Source: Bradyrhizobium neotropicale (GTDB lineage: Bacteria > Pseudomonadota > Alphaproteobacteria > Rhizobiales > Xanthobacteraceae). From it: a stretch of DNA of 64,000 nt. The stretch spans positions 1 through 64,000 of the forward strand of contig NZ_LSEF01000042.1 of the NCBI RefSeq assembly GCF_001641695.1, written 5' to 3'. Numbering within the stretch: position 1 is the first letter of the stretch; the number at the start of each line of letters is the position of its first letter. Made by a program: the position numbers and the translations under genes. Below, piece after piece: positions 1 through 7,861 of the stretch. The notes under the pieces are model-generated. The model was given only the letters and a program-made list of their open reading frames with translations, was not told the origin of the DNA and made no database searches.

Positions 1-1165
1 GGCCCAGCTTGTGGATAGCTGAATATTTAAGGTGCTGCGCTTCAGGCTGATGGTGAAAACGAGGTCCGTGGTGACGGCCTCAAGCATCAGGAGAAGCGCA
101 GCATGGACCATTTTGCCGGACTGGACGTATCGGTCAAGGAGACGAGTGTCTGCATTTTGGATGATACGGGCAAGATCTTGAAGGAAGTGAAGGTGGCGAG
201 TGAGCCCCAAGCGCTTCTGAAGGTTCTGGGGAATCCCGCCTACCGCTTCAAGCGGATCGGACTGGAAGCCGGGCCGTTATCGCAATGGCTGTTCAGCGCT
301 CTCGCCGAAGCCGAGTTACCAGTGATCTGTGTGGAGACTCGGCACATGCAGGCGGTGCTGAAGGCGCAGATCAACAAGACCGACCGCAATGACGCGCGCG
401 GCATCGCTCAGATGATGCGGGTGGGAGTGTATCGCCCGGTGCATGTGAAGACGCTACGCAGCCAGAAACTGCGTATGCTGCTAACCCATCGCAAGCTATT
501 GCAGTCGAAGGCCATCGCCATCGAGAACGATCTGCGAGGGACTTTGCGTAACTTCGGCCTCAAGGTGGGCATAGTCGGAATGGTGAGGTTCGAGGCCCGC
601 ATCCAGGAGCTTGTCGAGACTATTCCCGACTTGGCGATCCTGGTGGAACCGCTGCTCGTCGTGCGGCGGGCGCTACGCGAACAGATCATCATCCTGCACC
701 GCCGCTTGCTGGCCATCGTGCGCGACGACGAGGTGTGCCGGCGCCTGATGACGACCCCCGGTGTCGGCCCGGTGGTGGCGCTGACCTATCGCGCGACCGT
801 CGATGTGCCAGCCCGATTCCGAAAATCCAAGTCGGTCGGGGCAGTGTTTGGGCTGACGAGCTCCAGATATCAATCAGGCGAGATCGATTGGAGCGGCAGG
901 ATATCGCGCTGCGGGGATGAGATGATGCGGGTGATGCTCTACGAAGCAGCGCAGAGCATGTTGCATTCGAAGAAATGGTCCTGGCTCAAGGCCTGGGCCA
1001 TGCAGATCGCCAGGCGTCGCGGAATGAAGAAGGCGATCGTGGCCCTGGCCCGTCGGCTGGCCGTCATCATGCACCGCATATGGGTCGATGGCACCGAGTT
1101 CCGGTGGACCCGGGAGCCAACCGCGACAGCAGCATGAAAACCGTTCAGGATCAAAGCCGATAGGA
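1..1165 (+). mobile_element. IS110-family insertion sequence
   Basis: A single transposase gene of IS110 type lies at 103-1137. IS110 elements characteristically lack long terminal inverted repeats and I see none, so the ends cannot be fixed from sequence alone. The left end may lie outside the window. About 100 bases of non-coding leader precede the gene, as is usual for this family, where the leader carries recognition sequence and, in some members, a guide RNA. Confidence 0.7.
103..1137 (+). CDS. IS110-family transposase
   Basis: A 344-residue transposase, the normal family length. The N-terminal RuvC-like DEDD domain (about 4-155) shows the expected acidic residues: D8 in GLDVSV, E55 in GLEAGP, and D94/D97 in NKTDRNDARG. 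The C-terminal Transposase_20 domain (about 215-305) has the typical TTPGVGPVVALT and GRISRCGDEMMR blocks that include the proposed catalytic serine. The start is ATG preceded by CAGGAGAAGCG. The reading frame is intact, so the element could be active. IS110 enzymes act by a site-specific, DEDD-dependent cut-and-paste or circular intermediate route rather than by a DDE mechanism. Confidence 0.93.
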   Translation: MDHFAGLDVSVKETSVCILDDTGKILKEVKVASEPQALLKVLGNPAYRFKRIGLEAGPLSQWLFSALAEAELPVICVETRHMQAVLKAQINKTDRNDARGIAQMMRVGVYRPVHVKTLRSQKLRMLLTHRKLLQSKAIAIENDLRGTLRNFGLKVGIVGMVRFEARIQELVETIPDLAILVEPLLVVRRALREQIIILHRRLLAIVRDDEVCRRLMTTPGVGPVVALTYRATVDVPARFRKSKSVGAVFGLTSSRYQSGEIDWSGRISRCGDEMMRVMLYEAAQSMLHSKKWSWLKAWAMQIARRRGMKKAIVALARRLAVIMHRIWVDGTEFRWTREPTATAA

Positions 1166-1353
1166 GGAAACTCGAGATCCACCCAGCAGTGGAAAGATGT
1201 CCCTCGCGGGACGATGGATGAGGTGAGTTCGCATGTCCGCTTGAACCTGTCGTTCAAACTAACGACAAGGCCGCGCAAAAGATTGTTCTACTTCGTCCTC
1301 GAATCCCATGATGGAAGGGCCCTGGTGCCGATTCCGAAGAGAAGCGCGAGCCC

Positions 1354-1512
1354 GTGAGCGACATCGACACTGCAGTGGCGGATAGTCTGAAAGTGCTTGA
1401 CCTCAAACGGCCGATTAGAGAAGCGGACATCGCCGGAGGTCGCCGATGGGCCAACAACCCGACTTATGCATTGCGCAAACAGCCTGACTCGATTACCTCG
1501 TCGATACACTAG
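1354..1512 (+). pseudogene. Small ORF remnant (VADSLKVLD...RPIREADI type)
   Basis: A GTG-initiated 52-codon frame whose first half contains the segment DSLKVLDLKRPIREADI. I recall this motif from many short, degenerate hypothetical ORFs in Bradyrhizobium genomes. No ribosome binding site is convincing and the second half looks random. It sits between the insertion sequence and the K+ channel gene, with its stop overlapping the channel stop (CTAG read both ways). I treat it as a remnant rather than a gene. Confidence 0.3.
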
Positions 1513-1859
1513 GATCGCTCACCGCCACTGCCGCCATCGGTTAGCGCTGAGAGCATGGCGTGGACTGCAATTGCCGCTATGACACCCGTGACAAAGAGCC
1601 CGAAAAAGCCAATTCCGATCGCAAGTGCGCGCGTCAACCCCTGCCTCGGGACGAGGTCACCGTAACCAATCGTGAGGCCGGTGATGAAAGTAAAATAGAC
1701 CGCATCCCCGAAAGACCAGCCCTCAATAAAACCAGCCAGCAAGCCCAACGCAAGCTGAATTGCCAGAAGTATAGACAACACCGGCCACGTTACGTGAATC
1801 GCATGGCCAAGCGCCACCAAAAAGCGCCGCCGCAAAGTTTTCCGTGCCGACCAGTTCAT
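1509..1859 (-). CDS. Two-TM potassium channel pore protein
   Basis: A 116-residue membrane protein made of little more than an ion-channel pore. TM1 is about residues 24-45, the pore helix 50-62, the selectivity filter is TIGYGD (63-68), and TM2 is about 72-102. TIGYGD is the classical K+ filter, so selective K+ conduction through a tetramer in the inner membrane is the expected activity. No RCK, cyclic-nucleotide or voltage-sensor domain is attached, so gating is unknown. The start ATG is preceded by GGAGGTCGCCACGAC, a good ribosome binding site. It stands alone between mobile DNA and a transporter fragment; the stop overlaps that of a remnant on the other strand. Confidence 0.85.
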   Translation of the reverse strand: MNWSARKTLRRRFLVALGHAIHVTWPVLSILLAIQLALGLLAGFIEGWSFGDAVYFTFITGLTIGYGDLVPRQGLTRALAIGIGFFGLFVTGVIAAIAVHAMLSALTDGGSGGERS

Positions 1860-2006
1860 GTCGTGGCGACCTCCACAAAACAGCAGAAGTGGTGCAGCTC
1901 AGCAATGGATCGGCACAAGAAAATTAGAGCAAGGTCTTCAAACCGGATAAAGGTGCGGCCCGTCAAGGGCAAGAAGATCGCGCATTCTTGCTCAAGGCGT
2001 GGCTCA

Positions 2007-2345
2007 CTAATTCAATCCCGCCACGATCACCACCACCACCGGCAACGTCACCGCAGCCAGCAGCGTGCCCAGCGCCACAGCTCCCGACACTGGATTTACC
2101 AGCCGCTGATACTGAACCGCAAAGATGTACGTGTTCGCACCGGTCGGCATCGCTGCGAACAGCACGACCACGCCGGCCGCGAGCGGCGGCAGGTCGAGCA
2201 GCTTTGCCAGCAGGAAGGCGGCGGCCGGCATCGCCAGCAGTTTGAGCGCGCACATGACGACGATGCCGAGCTTGTCGCCCTTGACCTCGAACCGGAACAG
2301 ATTGATGCCGAGCGCGATCAGCGCTGCCGGCGATCCCGCCTGCGC
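2007..2345 (-). pseudogene. Partial duplicate of AEC transporter 3' end
   Basis: This stretch encodes an 82-residue frame nearly identical to the last 81 residues of the complete AEC transporter at 2947-3888. Differences are a few substitutions and one extra Val codon near the end. Similarity at DNA level runs further upstream, to about 2345, then stops abruptly in the CCTGCGCG that corresponds to about 3282. It has no promoter end and only the last two or so membrane segments, so it cannot make a working permease. It is best read as a truncated duplicate left by recombination. Confidence 0.85.
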
Positions 2346-2368
2346 GGCGGCGGTGTTATCCGCCGGTC

Positions 2369-2773
2369 CTAGGAGATCATGGCTTTGATCTGCGCGGTGT
2401 CCGCAAATTCAGTCAGCTCAACGATTTTGCCGTCCTGAAATCTGAACAGGTCCAGGACTTCGGTCCGGAAGGTTTTCCCGGTCGGGCGATGTTCTACGAC
2501 GAGGAGGGATCGCACGGCAGCATGCTGCCCCTCAACCAGCTCGCTTAGGATTTGGCGATCTACGAAGCCGAAGTTGTCGATGAATTGACCGAAAGCTTCT
2601 CGCAAGGTCGGGTGCCCCTGAACACTTCCGGCTATTTCGAGTGCGCTTTTGTCGCCTACCAGCGTGAATACACCTTCGGGATGAAAAGCTGCCACGAGGC
2701 CCTCGGCATTGCCGTTACCGCGCGCCGCGTAAGCCTCCCTGATGACTTTGAGCATGTCTTCGCGATGTCCCAT
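2369..2773 (-). CDS. SnoaL/NTF2-like family protein
   Basis: A 134-residue protein of the NTF2-like cone fold: an N-terminal helix (MGHREDMLKVIREAYAARGNG), AEGLVAAFHPEGVFTLVG in the usual position for the first strand region, and a C-terminal strand pair FRTEVLDLFRFQDGKIVELTEF. Members include polyketide cyclases, ketosteroid isomerase-like enzymes and many of unknown role, so no substrate can be given. The start at 2773 is chosen because AGGGAG lies at correct spacing before that ATG; an in-frame upstream extension lacks one. The gene is trapped between the truncated and complete copies of the AEC transporter 3' end. Confidence 0.75.
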   Translation of the reverse strand: MGHREDMLKVIREAYAARGNGNAEGLVAAFHPEGVFTLVGDKSALEIAGSVQGHPTLREAFGQFIDNFGFVDRQILSELVEGQHAAVRSLLVVEHRPTGKTFRTEVLDLFRFQDGKIVELTEFADTAQIKAMIS

Positions 2774-2946
2774 GTCGGGCTCCCTGCAACACATCTCACG
2801 TCGGAACAGAGTAGCTACCTTCGCGTGCAAAGGCAAAATCCTGACACTGGTTGCCAATTTGGACGCTGCCCTCGATACGAAACCTGCTCATGGAGGAGCA
2901 AATAGATCAGGCTTATCAAAGGGCGGCAGGCACATTGCTCGGGGAG

Positions 2947-3888
2947 CTACTTCAACCCCGCCACGATCACCACCACCGGCAGCGTCACCGCAGCCAGCAG
3001 CGTGCCCAGCGCGACCGCCCCCGACACCGGGTTCACCAGCCGCTGATACTGAACCGCAAAGATATACGCGTTCGCGCCGGTCGGCATCGCTGCGAACAGC
3101 ACGACCACGCCGGCCGCCAGCGGCGGCAGGTCGAACAGCTTTGCCAGCAGGAAGGCGGCCACCGGCATCGCCAGCAGTTTGAGCGCGCACATGACGACGA
3201 TGCCGAGCTTCTCGCCCTTGACCTCGAACCGGAACAGATTGATGCCGAGCGCGATCAGGGCCGCCGGCGATCCCGCCTGCGCGAGCAGCTCGATCGTCCG
3301 GTCGACGACGGGATTGAGGCCGAGATCCGTGAAGCGCCAGACGAGGCCGAAGCCGATCGCCAGCATGATCGGGTTGCGCGAAAGATCCAGCAGCACCGGC
3401 AGGATGATCGACAGGGCCGAGCCCTTCTGCTCGCGGTCGACCAATTCCATCTGCAGCGTGCCGCAGAGCCAGAGCAGCGGCGTGTTCACCGACAGGATCA
3501 GCGCCATCGGCCCCGCGGCCTCGTTCCCCAGCGCCGAGAGCGTCAGCGGAATGCCGAGCATCACGATGTTGCCGTAGACCGAGCCGATCGCGAACACGAC
3601 GCCATCCTCGCTGTCCTCGCGGTTCTCGCGCAGCAGGGCCGACAGCGCCAGCGCCGCGATCCAGGTGATGGCCAGCGCCCCGTAATAGGCGCCCCACATC
3701 CGGAAGGCGCTGAGCTGCGGGAATTCCGAGACGACGATGGTGCGGAACAGCAGGGCGGGGATGGCGATGCTGAAGGCGAATTCGGAGATGCCCTTGTGCG
3801 CGGTCTCGGAGACGAAGCGAAACAGCACCGCCGCATAGCCGGCCGCGATCAGGGCAAAGACCGGCGCGACGATCAACACGGTGGCCAT
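2947..3888 (-). CDS. AEC (auxin efflux carrier) family permease
   Basis: A 313-residue inner-membrane transporter with about ten hydrophobic segments. The family signatures are visible: GSVYGNIVMLGIPL around residues 102-115, and the C-terminal LFAAMPTGANAYIFAVQY plus SGAVALGTLLAAVTLP. Bacterial AEC proteins move organic acids such as malate or malonate and are often malonate or 2-oxoacid permeases; the substrate here cannot be read from sequence. It is monocistronic as far as I can see. The 3' end has been copied to 2007-2345. The gene starts with ATG facing the intergenic region at 3889-4271. Confidence 0.85.
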   Translation of the reverse strand: MATVLIVAPVFALIAAGYAAVLFRFVSETAHKGISEFAFSIAIPALLFRTIVVSEFPQLSAFRMWGAYYGALAITWIAALALSALLRENREDSEDGVVFAIGSVYGNIVMLGIPLTLSALGNEAAGPMALILSVNTPLLWLCGTLQMELVDREQKGSALSIILPVLLDLSRNPIMLAIGFGLVWRFTDLGLNPVVDRTIELLAQAGSPAALIALGINLFRFEVKGEKLGIVVMCALKLLAMPVAAFLLAKLFDLPPLAAGVVVLFAAMPTGANAYIFAVQYQRLVNPVSGAVALGTLLAAVTLPVVVIVAGLK

Positions 3889-4271
3889 GCGGTCCTCACT
3901 TCACGGGGATATTTCGCTGGCCACCCCACGCGCCCTCGATCATGGCATCATGCCGGTGTTTTGCCCGACATGTCAAAGGGGCTTCGTAAAATCCGCAAAA
4001 TGTGCTTCAGCCCCCGTCGGCTACTTTGCATGGGGTTGTTTTCGCGATTTTTGTCGGAGCGGAGCGGAAGCTTCACGCCGAGCCCGATCTCGTCAGCGCT
4101 GCCAAAGGGTTAAGCCGGCAGCCTCGGCCATTTGCTGCCGCTGGCCTGGCTGGTGCCGGGCTGACCGCCCTGTTGCCGAGAGCGCACAGCTCGCGGTTTT
4201 CGTATCGCGGCTCGGTTGCCAACGAAGGGACGTTCACCCACTATCCCCCGACACGACAATTGGGGGGATCG
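3889..4271. other. Intergenic region, no gene seen
   Basis: About 380 bases separate the leftward AEC permease from the rightward Cys-rich protein. Open frames here lack ribosome binding sites and have no recognisable domain. It presumably carries the two divergent promoters; I could not pick convincing hexamers. Confidence 0.5.
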
Positions 4272-4637
4272 ATGCCGGCGTTTCGCTTCGAGAAGTCCTT
4301 GGCTGCCGCAATCTGTGGGATTGCCCTCGCCGTCCTGGTCCAGCCTGGCGCTGGCTTCGCCTACACCCCGGAGGAGCAGCAGGCCTGCACGCCGGATGCG
4401 ATGCGGCTGTGCGGCGAGTTCGTGCCGAACGTCGATGCCATCACCGCCTGCATGGTCCAGAAGAAGTCGCAGCTCTCGCCGCAATGCCGGGTGTTCTTCC
4501 GGCGGGGGCCGGAGGCGGGCGAGGAGCGCGCCGGGCGGCCGAGCGACCTCAAGCCGCGTACCGCGAAGAAGAGCACCAAACCGACCTCCAAGCCAACCTC
4601 GAAGGCGAGCAAGAAGAAAAAGACCGACGAGGGCTGA
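4272..4637 (+). CDS. Secreted Cys-containing, Lys-tailed small protein
   Basis: A 121-residue protein with a clear Sec signal peptide (hydrophobic stretch LAAAICGIALAVLVQPGAGFA, cleavage near residue 29-30). The mature part begins YTPEEQQACTPDAMRLCGEF and has four cysteines spaced as in a small family of exported rhizobial proteins I know only as hypothetical. The tail is basic and low-complexity (TSKPTSKASKKKKTDEG). The start ATG follows GGGGGGATCG, a strong ribosome binding site; longer upstream frames have no such signal and would put the signal peptide in the middle. Function unknown; a periplasmic location is the only supported inference. Confidence 0.75.
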   Translation: MPAFRFEKSLAAAICGIALAVLVQPGAGFAYTPEEQQACTPDAMRLCGEFVPNVDAITACMVQKKSQLSPQCRVFFRRGPEAGEERAGRPSDLKPRTAKKSTKPTSKPTSKASKKKKTDEG

Positions 4638-5082
4638 ACGCCCGTCACGCTCTTTTCGCAACCGCCGTCATGCCCGGGCCCGCCCCGGGCATTCGCGTTT
4701 TGGCTCCTTCGCGCGGATGCACCTCTGTCAAAATGACCCAGCATCGGCCTCGCGAAAGCCCAGGGACTCCTTTTGTTCACGCGCTTCGCGCGCGGCGCTG
4801 CAGCGATGACGAGCGCGATGATAGGAAAAGAGTCGGAACAGGATTTGCGCGGCGAGGTTGCATCCCGCCTCTTGCCTCATCGCTGCTCAAAAAGCGCACG
4901 GAATGCTTGCGGAGCACGCGTTTTATTACAGTTCGTATCGGCGTCGCGCGAAGCAGTGTGACTCAAAAGCCAACACGCCTTGTTATTTCGTGGCGGCGAC
5001 GCAACTCCCGGTAAATTTTTCTTTCACGAATCAGCGCGGTGATTCATTTTCGGTACCTGGGGTCAATCTGGAGGCCAGAGGT
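4638..5082. other. Intergenic region with short REP-like repeat
   Basis: Roughly 445 bases between the secreted protein and the ParA gene. Near 4669-4697 is a CCCGGGC...GCCCGGGC-rich element resembling those at 22516-22545 and 63642-63670. The right-hand 150 bases are less GC-rich than the rest and probably hold the ParA promoter. No gene seen. Confidence 0.5.
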
Positions 5083-5760
5083 ATGAACGTTATTGTTTTT
5101 GCATCGCGTAAAGGCGGCTCGGGCAAGAGTACCCTGGCCGCACATCTCGCCGCGCAGATCAAGGCGACCAAGCCTATTCTGCTCGTCGATGCGGATCCGC
5201 AGGGGTCGCTCACGCTGTGGCACAAGCTGCGTGGCACCAACGAGCCGCCGATCAAGGCGGCAGTGAATTCTGTCAGCGGCATCGTCTCCGCTGCCAAGCG
5301 CGACGGATATGAATGGGTGTTGATCGACACGCCGCCGAACCTGTCGGCCGTCGTCGACGATGCCATCAAGAACGCAACCATGGTGGTCATTCCGGCGCGG
5401 CCCGGCGTGTTCGACGTCAACGCGGTGCAGGAAACCATCCAGATGTGCCGCGCGGCGCGCAAGCCCTACGCGGTCGTGCTGAACGGTGCGCCGGCCCGTC
5501 GTGACGAGTCCGAAAGCCCGATCGTCACCATCGCCCGCGAGGCGCTGGCGAAGTTCCGTGCGCCGGTGTGGGGCGGCCAGATCACCAACCGTTCCGATCT
5601 GCTGATGGCGCTGAGCCATGGCGAGGGCGCGCGGGAATATCAGGCCGAGAGCCGTGCGGCTCAGGAAATTGCAAGGCTGTGGGCGGCGATCGAGCGTTCA
5701 GTGAAAGCTATTCGCGGCACGGCGTCGGCATCCGGCGCAATGCACAAGCAGGCGGCTTAG
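5083..5760 (+). CDS. ParA-family ATPase (orphan)
   Basis: A 225-residue deviant Walker ATPase of the ParA/MinD superfamily. Walker A is RKGGSGKST at residues 9-17 with the signature lysine, Walker A' is LLVDADPQGS, and Walker B is LIDTPPN. It lacks an N-terminal DNA-binding extension, so it resembles small type Ib or orphan ParA proteins that position cargo on the nucleoid. There is no parB or parS-like array next to it. The start ATG at 5083 follows GGAGGCCAGAGGT; upstream in-frame codons are not supported. It ends at a strong hairpin terminator and is a single-gene unit. The cargo is unknown. Confidence 0.88.
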   Translation: MNVIVFASRKGGSGKSTLAAHLAAQIKATKPILLVDADPQGSLTLWHKLRGTNEPPIKAAVNSVSGIVSAAKRDGYEWVLIDTPPNLSAVVDDAIKNATMVVIPARPGVFDVNAVQETIQMCRAARKPYAVVLNGAPARRDESESPIVTIAREALAKFRAPVWGGQITNRSDLLMALSHGEGAREYQAESRAAQEIARLWAAIERSVKAIRGTASASGAMHKQAA

Positions 5761-5786
5761 TTTCTTTGTTCATTCTCGGGTTACGA

Positions 5787-5813
5787 AAAACGCGCGGGCC
5801 AGCCGCGCGTTTT
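5787..5813 (+). terminator. Intrinsic terminator after parA-like gene
   Basis: An 11-bp stem AAAACGCGCGG/CCGCGCGTTTT with a five-base loop, 27 bases past the stop codon. The T-run is formed partly by the stem end. Confidence 0.75.
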
Positions 5814-5839
5814 GCGTTTCCGGGACCTGGTCGTGCGCC

Positions 5840-6031
5840 CTACGCCACCATCAGCATGTAGAACACGATGACCGGCGACAGGGTCAGGATCACCGACCAG
5901 ATGCCGACGGACCAGAGAATGTCTTCGGTGGTGAAGCCTTGGTTGGCAAGGTTTTGGTTGGCAAGTTTTTGGTTGGCAAGTGCTTGCCGTCCGGCGTCGT
6001 AATGCGACGCCATCTCATTCTGATTATTCAC
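5840..6031 (-). CDS. Small single-TM protein with LANQ repeats
   Basis: A 63-residue protein, GTG start after GCGGGGGCG. Residues about 17-32 are a three-fold five-residue repeat, LANQ followed by K, N or G, encoded by a 15-bp tandem DNA repeat at 5938-5982. After GFTTEDILW comes one transmembrane helix (about 41-61) ending in MLMVA. It has the same plan as the neighbouring 49-residue protein at 6151-6300 (polar head, F-x-x-x-D-[IL]-L entry motif, one TM helix), so the pair probably arose by duplication. An internal ATG at 6013 could be the start instead. Function unknown. Confidence 0.6.
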   Translation of the reverse strand: MNNQNEMASHYDAGRQALANQKLANQNLANQGFTTEDILWSVGIWSVILTLSPVIVFYMLMVA

Positions 6032-6150
6032 AAACGCCCCCGCGATTTCTTCGCTTACGGGCTTGACGATAAGCGCGATGTTTTAAGATCGGGATCGCAA
6101 CTCCGCTCGCATTTGAGCGCGGGCGCTACCACGGATTAACCATCCGCACG

Positions 6151-6300
6151 TCAGCCGACCAGCCAGACCCGAAACAGGAGGACCGGCATCAGGCCGAGCA
6201 TCACGGCCCAGAGGCCGAACGACGATACCACCAGAATTCCCTGCAAAAGATCGGCGGGCGCGAATTGGCGCGCGGCCGTAGGCTGAGTTCGATGCCCCAT
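6151..6300 (-). CDS. 49-residue single-TM protein
   Basis: A short gene with an ATG directly behind a strong ribosome binding site (GGGGGAGAACC). The protein starts MGHRTQPTAARQFAPADLL and then has one hydrophobic helix rich in Gly, Leu and Val that ends LLFRVWLVG. The head-TM plan and the FAPADLL entry segment match FTTEDIL in the 63-residue protein just downstream on the same strand, which suggests paralogues in one unit. I know of no named function; small inner-membrane proteins of this sort often modulate larger membrane complexes. Confidence 0.6.
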   Translation of the reverse strand: MGHRTQPTAARQFAPADLLQGILVVSSFGLWAVMLGLMPVLLFRVWLVG

Positions 6301-6415
6301 GGTTCTCCCCCTCTGATCTTGGAGGACCACGATAGGCGCGATTGCGTAAAGGAGCCGTGGATGCGTCGTGCCGCGGCCGCGAAGGAAGTTCGGGCGCGGT
6401 CAACCACAGATGCGC

Positions 6416-6450
6416 TCTCCCCTTCTCCCCTTGCAAGGGGAGAAGGGGAG
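6416..6450. repeat. Dispersed palindromic repeat (CTCCCC/GGGGAG)
   Basis: CCCTTCTCCCCTTGCAAGGG extended by GAGAAGGGG forms a near-perfect palindrome. The same family recurs at 30298-30422, 31164-31312 and 42059-42206. Confidence 0.7.
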
Positions 6451-6465
6451 GCAGCGAGCGCGGGG

Positions 6466-6490
6466 CGAGATGAGATGAGATGAGATGAGA
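6466..6490. repeat. Five-base tandem repeat (TGAGA)n
   Basis: Five consecutive units of a pentamer (first unit CGAGA) sit four bases before the stop codon of the DapA-like gene, in its 3' untranslated region. Such simple repeats can vary in copy number by slippage. Confidence 0.8.
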
Positions 6491-6494
6491 TCGT

Positions 6495-7403
6495 CTACGC
6501 CGCGACTTTCGCCCGCTGCTCGATCTCGCGATCGAGGGTGGCGGCGAGCTCGCTGCTCACTTCCACCATCGGCAGGCGCACTTCGGGGCTGTCGATCAGG
6601 CCGCTGCGCCACAGCCAGTACTTCGCCGGCGCGGGGCTCGGCTCGGTGAACAACAGGCGCGTCAGCTCCTTTACCTCCTGCCAGCGCGCCAGCGCTGCGC
6701 CGGCGTTGCCGCGCTTCAGCTCCGCGTAGACGGCGGCGAAGGTCGCGGTCTCGATATGGGCGGAGAGCAGGATGCCGCCGTCGGCGCCATCTGCGAGCGC
6801 TTCGTGATAATTGGCATCCTCACCGGTGAGCACACGAAACCTCTTGGGCCGGTCGCGCAGCAGTGCGATCGATTGCTCGCGGCTCGCGCCGCAATCCTTC
6901 AGGCCGACGATGTTCGGATGCTCGGCGAGCCGCAGCAGCGTCTGGTTGGTAATGTTGACCGAGGTGCGATAGGGGATGTTGTAGAGCGCGAGCGGCCAGG
7001 CGGCGTGATCGGCGAGCGCCTCGAAATGCGCCAGCATTCCGCGCTGCGACGGCCGCACATAGTAAGGGCTTGCGATCAGGTAGCCATCGATCGGCCAGTC
7101 CGCGGTCTCGTCGAGACGATCCTTAAGCCGCGAGGTGTCCGCACCGGACAATCCAAGGCAGATCGGAACGGTGCGGGGGCCAGCCGCCATCTCGTCGCGC
7201 ACGGTGGCGACGAGGCGTTCGAGCTCGGCGTCCCGCAGCGTCATGCCTTCGCCGGAGGTCGCCCCCAGGATGAAGCCGTCGATCGCTTGCGCCGCGTAGT
7301 GCCGCGTCAGCCGCCGCAGCGACGTCTCGTCGAGGCGGTCATCGCGAAACGGTGTCACCAGCGGCAGCCAGAGCCCGTGCAGATGTGATCGCAGGTCGGT
7401 CAT
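6495..7403 (-). CDS. DapA-like dihydrodipicolinate synthase family aldolase
   Basis: A 302-residue (beta/alpha)8 class I aldolase of the DHDPS/NAL family. Key features: GATSGEG at 47-53 (the GxxGE motif), catalytic Tyr141 in YNIPYRT, and the Schiff-base Lys169 in VGLKDC. Reactions in the family start by pyruvate imine formation; true DapA condenses pyruvate with aspartate semialdehyde in lysine and diaminopimelate synthesis. In rhizobia the housekeeping dapA usually neighbours smpB, which is absent here, so this may be a paralogue with another aldehyde acceptor. The start is supported by AAGGAGATGGAAC. A terminator-like hairpin lies only about 48 bases upstream of the start codon on the same strand. 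Confidence 0.85.
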   Translation of the reverse strand: MTDLRSHLHGLWLPLVTPFRDDRLDETSLRRLTRHYAAQAIDGFILGATSGEGMTLRDAELERLVATVRDEMAAGPRTVPICLGLSGADTSRLKDRLDETADWPIDGYLIASPYYVRPSQRGMLAHFEALADHAAWPLALYNIPYRTSVNITNQTLLRLAEHPNIVGLKDCGASREQSIALLRDRPKRFRVLTGEDANYHEALADGADGGILLSAHIETATFAAVYAELKRGNAGAALARWQEVKELTRLLFTEPSPAPAKYWLWRSGLIDSPEVRLPMVEVSSELAATLDREIEQRAKVAA

Positions 7404-7450
7404 GTTCCATCTCCTTGTCTAGATTCGACCTGAGACGGAGGGCACATGAA

Positions 7451-7477
7451 AAAACCCCGTCCAGGTGGCGGGGTTTT
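7451..7477 (-). terminator. Hairpin terminator in front of dapA-like gene
   Basis: Stem AAAACCCCG/CGGGGTTTT; on the minus strand it is followed by TTTTTT. It lies about 48 bases upstream of the dapA-like start codon, so it either ends a short upstream leftward transcript or acts as an attenuator in the leader. Confidence 0.7.
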
Positions 7478-7524
7478 CGGGATTGCGACGACGAAGTCTG
7501 CTTCTAGCGCGCGCACATATCCCT

Positions 7525-7548
7525 GGTCCCCGGATGGGGGCCTTTTTT
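7525..7548 (+). terminator. Terminator-like hairpin, plus strand
   Basis: GGTCCCC-GGAT-GGGGGCC followed by TTTTTT. No plus-strand gene is known to end here, so it may belong to an unannotated rightward transcript or lie by chance inside a minus-strand RNA. Confidence 0.5.
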
Positions 7549-7659
7549 CGAGGCGATTGCCTTGAACGAGATTGCGCACGACTTCGTGATCATGGGCAAA
7601 TGATGCGGGGTAGGCGTGGAACTGTCAATACACGCGGAGGGCGAAAGCCAGAATCGACG

Positions 7660-7690
7660 AAAAAAAGCCGGGCCCAAAGAGCCCGGCTTA
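7660..7690 (-). terminator. Terminator for the trxB-lysR transcript
   Basis: Stem AAGCCGGGC/GCCCGGCTT; read leftward it is followed by seven T residues. It is about 170 bases past the lysR stop, the natural end of the trxB-lysR unit. Confidence 0.75.
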
Positions 7691-7861
7691 GGTATTGGCC
7701 ACGTGAGGCCGACACAATCACCTTCCAAGAGGGATTACTGAACTCCCGCGCCACTGGAGGAGGGGGACAAATGCGCAACGCGAAGGCTCAGCGTGGAAAC
7801 ATTATGGGCTCGCCCTGCGCCATGCAGCAACCGTCGGGGTCGCATGTCAGACATGCGGAAA

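Larger units (their letters stand above)
7478..7861. other. Intergenic region with candidate small RNA
   Basis: No protein gene recognised. On the minus strand TTGACA (about 7629) and CATCAT (about 7604) are spaced 17 bases apart as a possible promoter; a transcript from there would run about 140 bases to the 7451-7477 hairpin. It could be a small RNA or the dapA-like leader; it contains a 29-codon ATG frame without a clear ribosome binding site. Hairpins at 7525-7548 (plus strand) and 7660-7690 (minus strand) break the region further. Confidence 0.3.
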
